DNA of 64,000 bases, from contig NZ_JALJWR010000001.1 of assembly GCF_024169315.1 (NCBI RefSeq), positions 3,584,501 through 3,648,500 of the forward strand, read 5' to 3'. Positions 10,766-17,915 of this stretch are shown in pieces. A model generated the notes under the pieces. The model was not told the DNA's origin. It worked only from the letters and a program-made list of their open reading frames with translations, and did not search any database. The DNA comes from Pseudomonas migulae (GTDB lineage Bacteria > Pseudomonadota > Gammaproteobacteria > Pseudomonadales > Pseudomonadaceae). Each line of letters opens with the position of its first letter. Position 1 is the first letter of the stretch. The position numbers and the translations under genes were made by a program.

Positions 10766-12124
10766 TCAGACGGCGAAGAGCAGGAATTCCCGCTCCCACG
10801 AACTGATCACGCGCTTGAAGTTTTCATGCTCGGCCCGCTTGACCGCGACGTAGCCAGTGATGAATTTCTTGCCCAGGTATTTCTCGATGGTCGCGCTGTT
10901 TTCCATGCGTTCCAGCGCGTCTTCGATGGTCAGTGGCAGGCGCAGGTTGCGGCGTTCATAGCCACGCCCTACCACCGGCGCACTCGGGTTCAAGCCTTCG
11001 ACCATGCCGATGTAACCGCAGAGCAGGCTCGCGGCAATCGCCAGGTACGGGTTGGCATCGGCGCCCGGCAGGCGGTTTTCCACCCGACGGTTTTGTGGCC
11101 CCGCATCCGGAACCCGCAGGCCCACGGTGCGGTTCTCTTCGCCCCACTCCACGTTCACCGGTGCCGAAGTGTCCGGCAGGAAGCGGCGGAACGAGTTCAC
11201 GTTGGGCGCGAACAGTGGCAACAACTCGGGGATCAGTTTCTGCAAGCCGCCGATGTGGTGCAGGAACAACTGGCTCATGGTCCCGTCTTCATTGGAGAAG
11301 ACGTTCTTGCCGGTTTCGATGTCGATGATGCTCTGGTGCAAGTGCATCGCGCTGCCCGGCTCACCGGTCATGGGCTTGGCCATGAACGTGGCCGCCACGT
11401 CGTGCTTGAGCGCCGCTTCGCGCATGGTGCGCTTGAAGATCAGGATCTGGTCGGCCAGGGACAGGGCATCGCCGTGACGGAAGTTGATTTCCATCTGCGC
11501 CGTGCCGTCCTCGTGGATCAGCGTGTCGAGGTCCAGCTCCTGCAGTTCGCACCAGTCGTAGACGTCTTCGAACAGCGGATCGAATTCGTTCGCCGCCTCG
11601 ATCGAGAACGACTGACGACCGATTTCCGGGCGACCGGAACGGCCAATCGGCGGTTGCAACGGATAGTCCGGGTCGTCGCTGCGCTTGGTCAGGTAGAACT
11701 CCATTTCCGGCGCCACGATCGGCTGCCAGCCCTTGTCGGCATAGAGTTTCAGCACTTTCTTGAGCACGTTGCGCGGCGACAGCTCGATCGGGTTGCCTTG
11801 CTTGTCGTAGGTGTCGTGGATCACCTGGGCGGTCGGCTCGATGGACCAGGGCACCAGGTAAACCGCGTTCTGGTCGGGGCGGCAGATCATGTCGATGTCC
11901 GCCGGGTCGAGCAGTTCGTAATAGATGTCGTCTTCGACATAGTCGCCGGTCACGGTCTGCAGCAGAACGCTCTCGGGCAGGCGCATGCCTTTTTCAGCAA
12001 TGAACTTGTTGGTCGGCGAAATCTTGCCCCGGGTAATCCCGGTCAAGTCGGCGATCATGCATTCGACTTCTGTGATCTTGTGGTCTTTCAACCAATCGGT
12101 GAGCTGGTCGAGGTTGTGACTCAT
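10766..12124 (-). CDS. spuB: Glutamine-synthetase-family gamma-glutamylpolyamine synthetase SpuB
   Basis: This 452-residue protein of the glutamine synthetase III-like/PuuA group joins glutamate to a polyamine amine using ATP. Catalytic-domain marks are GSAMHLHQS, NRTVGLRVP and ENRLPGADANPYL. SpuB-type proteins act in the gamma-glutamylation route of putrescine catabolism. The gene is preceded by the decayed spuA (38 bp away) and followed by spuC (58 bp away). It is not a housekeeping GlnA, because it lacks the GlnA adenylylation-loop context and is divergent in its N-terminal domain. Confidence 0.9.
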   Translation of the reverse strand: MSHNLDQLTDWLKDHKITEVECMIADLTGITRGKISPTNKFIAEKGMRLPESVLLQTVTGDYVEDDIYYELLDPADIDMICRPDQNAVYLVPWSIEPTAQVIHDTYDKQGNPIELSPRNVLKKVLKLYADKGWQPIVAPEMEFYLTKRSDDPDYPLQPPIGRSGRPEIGRQSFSIEAANEFDPLFEDVYDWCELQELDLDTLIHEDGTAQMEINFRHGDALSLADQILIFKRTMREAALKHDVAATFMAKPMTGEPGSAMHLHQSIIDIETGKNVFSNEDGTMSQLFLHHIGGLQKLIPELLPLFAPNVNSFRRFLPDTSAPVNVEWGEENRTVGLRVPDAGPQNRRVENRLPGADANPYLAIAASLLCGYIGMVEGLNPSAPVVGRGYERRNLRLPLTIEDALERMENSATIEKYLGKKFITGYVAVKRAEHENFKRVISSWEREFLLFAV

Positions 12125-12161
12125 AAATGCCTCTTAGGCTGAGTTTCCTGACTCTTATAAG

Positions 12162-12542
12162 TCAGGCGTTGTTTGACGCGTGGGCGTCGCTTGGTACAGA
12201 TTGCCATTGCAATTGCCGCGCACAACTACCCACTCGGGTAATGGCAGGGGCAAGCAAGGGAAGATCAGGGCGTGCAGAATCATGAGCAGCGGCCGACACG
12301 TTGGTCGGGCTGCCAAGGTAAAACGGTTCTATATTGGAAGGACAACCCGTAAAGAGAATGTCGTGCGGACCGTCCAGAATATCGGACGGAGCCAGCCGGT
12401 TCGCCGGGGAAAGAAGAGTCGACGGCACGCCTTTGGCAACACGAGCCCTGGCGTGGACGTAACGATCGCCACTGATGTGATAAGCATGCAGACCGATCTG
12501 CCCGAAGCAGACGGTGACGCCGATTAACGGCAGGCGAGACAT
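12162..12542 (-). pseudogene. spuA: Truncated spuA (gamma-glutamyl-GABA hydrolase, PuuD family)
   Basis: The frame starts with a good ribosome-binding site (GGGGTG) and the family N terminus MSRLPLIGVTVCFG...YHISGDRYV. It continues recognisably through DILFTGCPSNIEPFYLGSP and AAAHDSARPDLPLL. After about 95 residues it loses similarity, just before the GICRG nucleophile motif, and stops at 126 residues against roughly 250 in intact members. Only 38 bp remain before spuB, so the catalytic Cys/His/Glu half is missing. spuA precedes spuB in other Pseudomonas. The remnant probably still forms the 5' leader of the spuB operon. Confidence 0.8.
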
Positions 12543-12604
12543 GAAGCACCCCGGTATTATTGCTGTTATGGGTTTGAATCGAGCTTAGCCTTGTTCATTT
12601 TTTT

Positions 12605-12633
12605 ACACAACACCCCCGTAAAAAATACAACAC
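12605..12633. promoter_or_regulatory. Direct repeat ACACAACAC / ATACAACAC in the spuA-spuI intergenic region
   Basis: Two near-identical 9-mers (12605-12613 and 12625-12633) lie with their starts 20 bp apart, about two helical turns, in an AT-rich patch between the divergent spu promoters. Such spacing suits a regulator bound on one face of the DNA. The binding protein is unknown, and chance cannot be excluded. Confidence 0.3.
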
Positions 12634-12756
12634 GGCCCGCTCAAGCTCGCGGGCGCCAAAGCGCTCAATGGCATAAAAACGCCCCAAAGTGCCTCAAAAA
12701 AGCCTCACGGGCGCTTTTTTAGGGCAAAAAAGGCCTCGCTTGACTTCGGCATGCCG

Positions 12757-12778
12757 TTCGGGTTGACTGAAACCCGAA
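12757..12778. promoter_or_regulatory. 8-bp inverted repeat upstream of spuI
   Basis: TTCGGGTT and AACCCGAA are separated by 6 bases and centred about 53 bp before the spuI ATG. It could be an operator for the polyamine regulator or a leader hairpin. It lacks a following T-run, so it is not an ordinary terminator. Confidence 0.4.
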
Positions 12779-12820
12779 GAGATCAATGATTGATATTTTT
12801 AACAACAAAGGTGTTGCATC

Positions 12821-14197
12821 ATGTCGGTACCCCCGCGTGCCGTTCAGCTTAACGAAGCGAACGCGTTCCTTAAGGAACATCCTGAGGTTCTGTACGTTGA
12901 CCTTCTGATTGCGGATATGAATGGTGTGGTGCGCGGCAAGCGCATTGAACGCACCAGTCTCCACAAGGTTTACGAGAAAGGCATCAACCTGCCGGCCTCT
13001 CTATTTGCTCTGGATATCAATGGTTCGACGGTGGAAAGCACCGGACTGGGCCTGGACATCGGCGATGCTGACCGAATCTGCTATCCAATCCCCAACACCC
13101 TGTGCAACGAGCCATGGCAGAAGCGCCCTACCGCGCAACTGTTGATGACCATGCACGAACTCGAAGGCGATCCATTCTTCGCCGATCCGCGCGAAGTGCT
13201 GGCCAATGTCGTGCGCAAGTTCGACGAGATGGGCCTGACCATCTGCGCCGCGTTCGAACTGGAGTTCTACCTGATCGACCAGGAGAACGTGAACGGTCGC
13301 CCTCAACCACCACGCTCGCCGGTGTCCGGCAAACGTCCGCATTCGACTCAGGTTTACCTGATCGACGACCTCGACGAATACGTCGACTGCCTCCAGGACA
13401 TTCTGGAAGGTGCGAAAGAGCAAGGCATCCCGGCCGACGCCATCGTCAAGGAAAGTGCCCCGGCGCAGTTCGAAGTGAACCTGCACCACGTCGCCGACCC
13501 GATCAAGGCGTGCGACTACGCGGTCCTGCTCAAGCGTCTGATCAAGAACATCGCCTACGACCATGAGATGGACACCACCTTCATGGCCAAGCCTTACCCG
13601 GGCCAGGCGGGCAACGGTCTGCACGTACACATTTCGATTCTTGATAAAGAAGGCAAAAACATTTTTGCCAGCGAGGATCCCGAGCAGAACGCCGCACTGC
13701 GTCACGCGATCGGCGGTGTGCTCGAGACCCTACCGGCGCAGATGGCTTTCCTCTGCCCGAACGTCAACTCCTACCGTCGTTTCGGTGCACAGTTCTACGT
13801 GCCGAACTCGCCGTGCTGGGGCCTGGACAACCGTACTGTAGCGATCCGCGTGCCGACCGGTTCTGCCGATGCCGTGCGCATCGAGCACCGTGTAGCCGGC
13901 GCCGACGCCAACCCGTATCTGTTGATGGCTTCGGTCCTGGCAGGCGTGCACCACGGCCTGACCAACAAGATCGAGCCGGGCGCTCCCGTGGAAGGCAACT
14001 CCTACGAGCAGAACGAGCAAAGCCTGCCGAACAACCTGCGCGATGCCTTGCGCGAGCTGGACGACAGCGAAGTCATGGCCAAGTACATCGATCCGAAATA
14101 CATCGATATCTTCGTGGCCTGTAAGGAAAGCGAGCTGGAGGAGTTCGAACACTCCATCTCCGACCTTGAGTACAACTGGTACCTGCATACCGTTTAA
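12821..14197 (+). CDS. spuI: Glutamylpolyamine synthetase SpuI (glutamine synthetase family)
   Basis: This 458-residue glutamine-synthetase-like protein is divergent from the spu operon, the arrangement expected for spuI. The catalytic fold shows FMAKPYPGQAGNGLHVHIS, DNRTVAIRVPTGSADAVRIE and AGADANPYLLMASVLAG. Family members (PauA/PuuA) attach gamma-glutamate to putrescine, spermidine or related amines as the first catabolic step. The start at 12821 follows an AAGGTG-like site. Its last 32 codons and its terminator are duplicated at 16501-16655, on the far side of an AT-rich islet. Confidence 0.9.
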   Translation: MSVPPRAVQLNEANAFLKEHPEVLYVDLLIADMNGVVRGKRIERTSLHKVYEKGINLPASLFALDINGSTVESTGLGLDIGDADRICYPIPNTLCNEPWQKRPTAQLLMTMHELEGDPFFADPREVLANVVRKFDEMGLTICAAFELEFYLIDQENVNGRPQPPRSPVSGKRPHSTQVYLIDDLDEYVDCLQDILEGAKEQGIPADAIVKESAPAQFEVNLHHVADPIKACDYAVLLKRLIKNIAYDHEMDTTFMAKPYPGQAGNGLHVHISILDKEGKNIFASEDPEQNAALRHAIGGVLETLPAQMAFLCPNVNSYRRFGAQFYVPNSPCWGLDNRTVAIRVPTGSADAVRIEHRVAGADANPYLLMASVLAGVHHGLTNKIEPGAPVEGNSYEQNEQSLPNNLRDALRELDDSEVMAKYIDPKYIDIFVACKESELEEFEHSISDLEYNWYLHTV

Positions 14198-14255
14198 GCG
14201 GTTGCAGTGAAAAATCAAACGCCGCCGGCCTCACAGCCTGCGGCGTTTTTTTATG
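14098..14255 (+). repeat. Direct repeat copy 1: spuI 3' end plus terminator
   Basis: This copy runs from codon Tyr427 of spuI through its stop codon and rho-independent terminator. It matches 16501-16655 in about 145 of 155 positions. The coding differences between the copies are silent, and both end with ...LHTV and a stop. The two copies bracket the islet exactly, as attachment-site duplications of integrative elements do. Confidence 0.85.
14218..14252 (+). terminator. Rho-independent terminator of spuI
   Basis: The stem is ACGCCGC-cggcctcacagcct-GCGGCGT, followed by seven T residues, 20 bp after the spuI stop. Confidence 0.85.
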
Positions 14256-14383
14256 CGTATTGTTCTGCCGGCCGAGGCTGACGCTGCCAACCAGCGGTTG
14301 TTGCGACAGGCCCTCCTGAAGAAGTGGAACGGCAAGTTAACCCCTCTCGATGAGCGGAATTTGAAAAAATAGTTATCGCATTG

Positions 14384-14614
14384 ATGTCACACTCAAAAGC
14401 TGGTGCGGCGAGTGCCACTGGGAGTGGCAGTCTGATCAAGGGCAAAGATAATGACTCGCCTGCCGGTACTCTTGTGGAGTGCACGAATGGTTATTTGATG
14501 TTGGTGAAAATGAACAATTCTCCGGCTATTTCTGCTGTTCAGGGCTTCGGTGTCGCATTGAACAGCCTGCTGCTGGCTGCGCGCAAAAGCATGACGTTAG
14601 ATTTCAAGAGCTGA
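14384..14614 (+). CDS. Small uncharacterised ORF in the islet
   Basis: The frame encodes 76 residues, beginning MSHSKAGAASATGSGSL, with a hydrophobic patch near residues 50-67 (AVQGFGVALNSLLLAAR). There is no clear ribosome-binding site and I recognise no family. It could be a small accessory or immunity-like protein for the downstream metalloprotease gene, a remnant of a larger gene, or chance. About 185 bp separate it from the 492-residue protein on the same strand. Confidence 0.3.
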   Translation: MSHSKAGAASATGSGSLIKGKDNDSPAGTLVECTNGYLMLVKMNNSPAISAVQGFGVALNSLLLAARKSMTLDFKS

Positions 14615-14776
14615 ATTCTAAAAAGTCCTGAAGCAGGGTGTCCATCGCGAGCGAAGAAGAGGTTCGCTTGTTGGACAACAGCGCACCCACATGTGAAGTT
14701 GCAAGCCATCGTGGCACTTGATCTACGCAGTAGGCGGTTACCTAATTACCGTGAAGTAACTCAATGAATTTCTTTA

Positions 14777-14782
14777 TATAAT
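14777..14782 (+). promoter_or_regulatory. TATAAT -10-like hexamer before the islet protease gene
   Basis: A perfect TATAAT lies 18 bp before the ATG at 14800, within a TTTATATAATAGGATA stretch. No good -35 box was found at 16-18 bp spacing. If it is used, the 5' leader would be only about 11 nt and would contain the AAGGGGCGAGC ribosome-binding site. Confidence 0.4.
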
Positions 14783-14799
14783 AGGATAAAGGGGCGAGC

Positions 14800-16278
14800 A
14801 TGACAATTGAAGCCACCTCACGAGCACAGTCAAGTTGTAACTACCAGATTATTGAAGACAGCAGCAGCCCCCATTCAAAGACTGCGTCCTCACTCAAACG
14901 AGCCAGCAACACGTCAATTGTGATCGAGATGCCGCTGATGGGAAATTCTCGACAAGAAGGCATTCAAAATGTGCGTGGGTCTATAATCGAATGCAATGCT
15001 GAAAACTCGTTTAAGAGCAAGTTGATAACGTGCGCCAAGGCGGCATGCGTCGTGGCGGGGATAGGAGTTACTGCTCTGGGTATAGTGGCCGGGAGCCGAT
15101 ATATAAATGGCTCAGGGACAACCAACTCTGGAGCTATACGCGAGAACAATCTCGCTCACTTTCCGAGGGCAGAACCGCTGATCAATCATGACGACTGGAT
15201 GAGTCCAGTGTTCAATTTAATGAATTGGCTTGATCGAGAAACTAATGTAGCTGGTGCGTCGAACGTCACTCGAGAGTCTATTACTGAGCTTTTTATCAAA
15301 CTTGGAATAGAAGACATAGATGGGCATGAGGTGGCCCGTGACAGCGAGATACAAACAAAATTTCCAGAGATATTCAATGCTATTGAGCAAGGTCGTAAAG
15401 ACGCGGTTTTCTATTTGAAAAGCTTTCGGGATAAGTGCATAGAAAATTGCGACATCCCCTTGCCGCCATTGAGCGAAGGCGGATCGGGGGAATACCTGAA
15501 AGGTTTCATCGGATGGATGCTTGAAACAACAACCAATTTAACTTCCTCGGAACGCGGTCACGCAACCGACACCGTATACACAAACCTTCTCTCTGAAATG
15601 AATGTCAGTCGGGCAGACTTTGAAAGTAGAGATTCGTATATCGGCAATCAAACATTAATAGATTTCTTGATTGAACTGGCAGAAAACCCATGCCATGCAA
15701 ATAGTTTTTCTCGACAATGCGTCCAATACGTACTAATGGAGCAAAGCGCGGCAGGATTAGACAAGGACAAGGCTGCAAATCGCCCACTAACTTACGCAAT
15801 GAATCCGGCACCTCTGTCTGCTTTGATAGAAAGCCCACAAGCACCATTAATATTTACTACCCACTTGGAAAATCTGATCCGCTACCCGCTTCTATTGACA
15901 CATATCATGGTTCACGAATTAATACACTCTGCCGGATTTAATGATCCACTCTACACAGGTGTAGACAGTAACATCCTTAACTCCAACAACCCCACACTTG
16001 AAAATCAGATCAGGATTTACGACAAAACCTATTATGAATTCAGGGCAAGTATTGCCACCCACCTTGATAACATTCCGACGCCATTTCAGTTCATTTTGGA
16101 GGAGTTCTTCGACAACCATATAGGGGGCCAAACGATGACCTACCCTGAAAAAGTGAGTAAACTCAAGACAGAGCTCCTGAACAATGATGTTTTGTGGAAG
16201 AGCTTTGAAAATGAGGCGACTGACCTTATAGCTATGCGTATTTTAACTGAAAGCAGGCGAAACGGGACCGATTTATAA
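14800..16278 (+). CDS. Putative zinc metalloprotease with HELIH motif, candidate secreted effector or toxin
   Basis: This 492-residue protein matches no family I can name. Residues 1-70 are polar and rich in Ser/Asn. Residues 76-97 form one hydrophobic segment (ITCAKAACVVAGIGVTALGI). His372-Glu373-Leu-Ile-His376 in IMVHELIHSAGF is a textbook HExxH zinc site. Glu413 in TYYEFRAS, 36 residues after the second His, is a plausible third ligand, with spacing like that of gluzincins, including the clostridial neurotoxin light chains. There is no Sec signal peptide. The ribosome-binding site AAGGGG is strong. Codon use and low GC suggest transfer. The last residues overlap antisense IS3-like sequence, so the C terminus may be clipped. 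Function as a protease is inferred only from the motif. Confidence 0.6.
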   Translation: MTIEATSRAQSSCNYQIIEDSSSPHSKTASSLKRASNTSIVIEMPLMGNSRQEGIQNVRGSIIECNAENSFKSKLITCAKAACVVAGIGVTALGIVAGSRYINGSGTTNSGAIRENNLAHFPRAEPLINHDDWMSPVFNLMNWLDRETNVAGASNVTRESITELFIKLGIEDIDGHEVARDSEIQTKFPEIFNAIEQGRKDAVFYLKSFRDKCIENCDIPLPPLSEGGSGEYLKGFIGWMLETTTNLTSSERGHATDTVYTNLLSEMNVSRADFESRDSYIGNQTLIDFLIELAENPCHANSFSRQCVQYVLMEQSAAGLDKDKAANRPLTYAMNPAPLSALIESPQAPLIFTTHLENLIRYPLLLTHIMVHELIHSAGFNDPLYTGVDSNILNSNNPTLENQIRIYDKTYYEFRASIATHLDNIPTPFQFILEEFFDNHIGGQTMTYPEKVSKLKTELLNNDVLWKSFENEATDLIAMRILTESRRNGTDL

Positions 16279-16500
16279 CCTGCTTCGGGCATTCTCTCTG
16301 ATTTCAAACTACCAATAAACCCTGCATTGGAGCGTTGTCCAACACTCGCCTTTACGACTCATGCTTTGGCGCAGCCCCATGCTGTATCAGCTCATTTCTG
16401 AACTTATGGCTGGTGTACTGACAGCCTTGGTCTGAATGAAACAGCACATCCTTGGGACGGCACCAACCGGTGTTGATCGCAGGCCTTCCTGACGAACTTG
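16268..16500 (-). pseudogene. IS3-family transposase (OrfB) remnant with frameshifts
   Basis: Read on the minus strand, the fragments VLFHSDQGCQYTSHKFRNEL, QSMSRKGECW, DNAPM and SLKSERMPEAGY occur in the order expected for the end of the IS3-group DDE transposase catalytic core. They are in different frames: an extra base lies before QSMS, one is lost at WDNAP and another at the RFF position. Only about 75 codons remain. The fragment touches the 3' end of the metalloprotease gene and ends exactly where the second spuI 3'-end repeat begins. Terminal inverted repeats were not seen. Confidence 0.8.
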
Positions 16501-16655
16501 ATACATCGATATCTTCGTGGCCTGTAAGGAAAGCGAGCTGGAGGAGTTCGAACACTCCATCTCCGACCTTGAGTACAACTGGTATCTGCATACGGTGTAA
16601 GTGGTTGCAGTAAAAACAACGCCGCCGGCCTCACAGTCTGCGGCGTTTTTTTATG
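16501..16655 (+). repeat. Direct repeat copy 2: orphan spuI 3' end plus terminator
   Basis: This copy encodes YIDIFVACKESELEEFEHSI through ...NWYLHTV and a stop with no gene in front of it, followed by a second copy of the terminator. Compared with copy 1, TAC is TAT, ACC-GTT is ACG-GTG, three bases are missing before the terminator, and one loop base differs. Silent divergence while the peptide is unchanged suggests the two copies came from different strains rather than from a recent duplication. Confidence 0.85.
16618..16653 (+). terminator. Second copy of the spuI terminator
   Basis: The same stem ACGCCGC...GCGGCGT and T-run as at 14218, inside the orphan repeat. Confidence 0.8.
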
Positions 16656-16669
16656 GCCGCCTTCGGCGG

Positions 16670-16760
16670 ATCGCTGGCAAGCCAGCTCCCACAGGGTCAT
16701 GTGTCGCACACGGATATTTCATCCACAACAGATCCTTGTGGGAGCTGGCTTGCCAGCGAT
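16670..16760. repeat. REPIN, family C
   Basis: An inverted pair of ATCGCTGGCAAGCCAGCTCC / GGAGCTGGCTTGCCAGCGAT elements with about 40 bp between them, located between the orphan spuI tail and the TetR gene. This is the only pair of this subtype in the window. Confidence 0.85.
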
Positions 16761-16825
16761 GGCGTCCTGGAAGACAACACACAACCCGACTCGTACAATG
16801 CCCGCTGCCCCGCAGGAGGACTCCA

Positions 16826-17464
16826 ATGACGCGCACCGCCACCATTCGCAAACCCCGCGCCCGCAGCCAGGCCCGGATCGATTCGATACTCGATGCCGCC
16901 CGCACGCTGCTGGCTGCCGAAGGTGTGGCCAGCCTGTCGATCTACAGCGTCGCCGAACGCGCGGAGATTCCGCCCTCCTCCGTCTATCACTTCTTCGCCA
17001 GCGTCCCGGCCCTGCTCGAAGCCTTGACCGCCGACGTCCACGCCGCTTTCCGTGCCTGCCTGCAAGCGCCCATCGACCACGGTGCGCTCAATGGCTGGCG
17101 CGACCTGTCGCGGCTGGTGGAGCAGCGCATGCTCGAGATCTACGACGAAGACGCCGCCGCCCGCCAGTTGATCCTCGCCCAGCACGGCCTGACCGAAGTC
17201 ACCCAGGCCGACCGTCAGCACGACATTGAGCTCGGCGACCTGATGCACAAGCTGTTCGATCATCATTTCGAACTGCCGACGCTGCCGACAGACGTTGATG
17301 TGTTTGCGCTGGCCATGGAGTTGGGGGATCGGGTGTATGCGCGCTCGGTGCAACAGCATGGGCAGATCACGCCGCGGATGGCCGAGGAAGGAATGCGGGT
17401 GTTCGATGCGTATCTGGGATTGTATTTGCCGCCCTACCTGCCGAAGCGCGCTATTCCTGTCTGA
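16826..17464 (+). CDS. TetR family transcriptional regulator
   Basis: The product is 212 residues when started at the ATG preceded by AGGAGG; a longer frame upstream is non-coding. The N-terminal HTH spans about residues 14-62, including GVASLSIYSVAERAEIPPSS and VYHFFASVPALLEAL, which is characteristic of TetR. The C-terminal ligand domain is helical and of unknown specificity. It sits beyond the convergent ssuF end, and a TetR gene at this point is, as I recall, common in Pseudomonas. Regulation of the ssu genes by it is possible but not shown. Confidence 0.88.
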   Translation: MTRTATIRKPRARSQARIDSILDAARTLLAAEGVASLSIYSVAERAEIPPSSVYHFFASVPALLEALTADVHAAFRACLQAPIDHGALNGWRDLSRLVEQRMLEIYDEDAAARQLILAQHGLTEVTQADRQHDIELGDLMHKLFDHHFELPTLPTDVDVFALAMELGDRVYARSVQQHGQITPRMAEEGMRVFDAYLGLYLPPYLPKRAIPV

Positions 17465-17488
17465 TTCTTTGCTAGCTGCACCGGACTC

Positions 17489-17581
17489 TTCGCGAGCAAG
17501 CCCGCTCCCACATTGGATTTCTGTCTCACACAAAACGTGTGTTCACTGAAGATCAAATGTGGGAGCGGGCTTGCTCGCGAA
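17489..17581. repeat. REPIN, family A
   Basis: An inverted TTCGCGAGCAAGCCCGCTCC pair with a 46-bp centre between the convergent TetR and ssuF genes. The centre closely resembles that of the pair at 32416-32508, which suggests copying as a unit. Confidence 0.9.
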
Positions 17582-17615
17582 GGACACACCGCCGAACTGA
17601 CTGATTCACACACAT

Positions 17616-17649
17616 AAAAAACCCCGAAGGGCTCACACCCTCCGGGGTT
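17616..17649 (-). terminator. Terminator of the ssu operon
   Basis: The stem AACCCCGGAGGG / CCCTTCGGGGTT, read on the minus strand, is followed by a T-run (AAAAA at 17616-17620 on the plus strand). It lies 18 bp after the ssuF stop. Confidence 0.75.
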
Positions 17650-17666
17650 GCTCGAAATGCACGCGA

Positions 17667-17882
17667 TCACAACTTGGCGATCGACACCTCGGTGGATTTC
17701 ACAAACGCGATCACTTCACTGCCGACCACCAGTTCCAGCTCTTTCACCGAGCGAGTGGTGATCACTGAAGTGACGATGCCGGAAGCGGTCTGCACGTCGA
17801 TTTCCGACAGCACGTCACCCAGGACGATTTCCTTGATCGAGCCTTTGAACTGGTTGCGAACGTTGATGGCCTTGATAGTCAT
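17667..17882 (-). CDS. ssuF: Molybdopterin-binding (TOBE/Mop) protein SsuF
   Basis: This 71-residue protein is a single Mop/TOBE domain (MTIKAINVRNQFKGSIKEIV...). It is the length and location of SsuF, which ends the ssuEADCBF operon of P. putida and is known there to be needed for growth on some sulfonates and sulfate esters. It may bind molybdate or a pterin; its biochemical role in sulfonate use is not settled. It lies 33 bp after ssuB. Confidence 0.88.
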   Translation of the reverse strand: MTIKAINVRNQFKGSIKEIVLGDVLSEIDVQTASGIVTSVITTRSVKELELVVGSEVIAFVKSTEVSIAKL

Positions 17883-17915
17883 GATGTTGATTCCTGTCGT
17901 TGGATGAGGCTTGAG

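Larger units (their letters stand above)
14256..16500. mobile_element. AT-rich genomic islet inserted at the 3' end of spuI
   Basis: The interval lies between two copies of the spuI 3' end. It is visibly richer in A+T than its neighbours and uses rarer Pseudomonas codons (ATA, AGA, TTA). It contains a small uncertain ORF (14384-14614), a 492-residue putative metalloprotease gene (14800-16278) and a frameshifted IS3-type transposase end (16268-16500) that abuts the second repeat copy. No integrase gene is present, so any original mobilisation gene has been lost or was supplied in trans. The stretch 14256-14383 holds only a 39-codon frame (14253-14372) that I do not recognise. Confidence 0.7.

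Noticed and set aside
12661..12730. Terminator hairpin upstream of spuI
   Set aside because: The GCCC/GGGC complementarity is short with a large loop; the nearby GCCTCA copies are direct, not inverted.
14253..14372. 39-codon frame directly after the spuI terminator
   Set aside because: It begins within the terminator T-run, has no ribosome-binding site and matches no family I know; it may be a relic of earlier islet content.
14700..14760. Sigma-54 or Hrp-box promoter before the islet protease
   Set aside because: GGCACTTGAT-type strings occur, but the spacing and second elements of either promoter type are missing.
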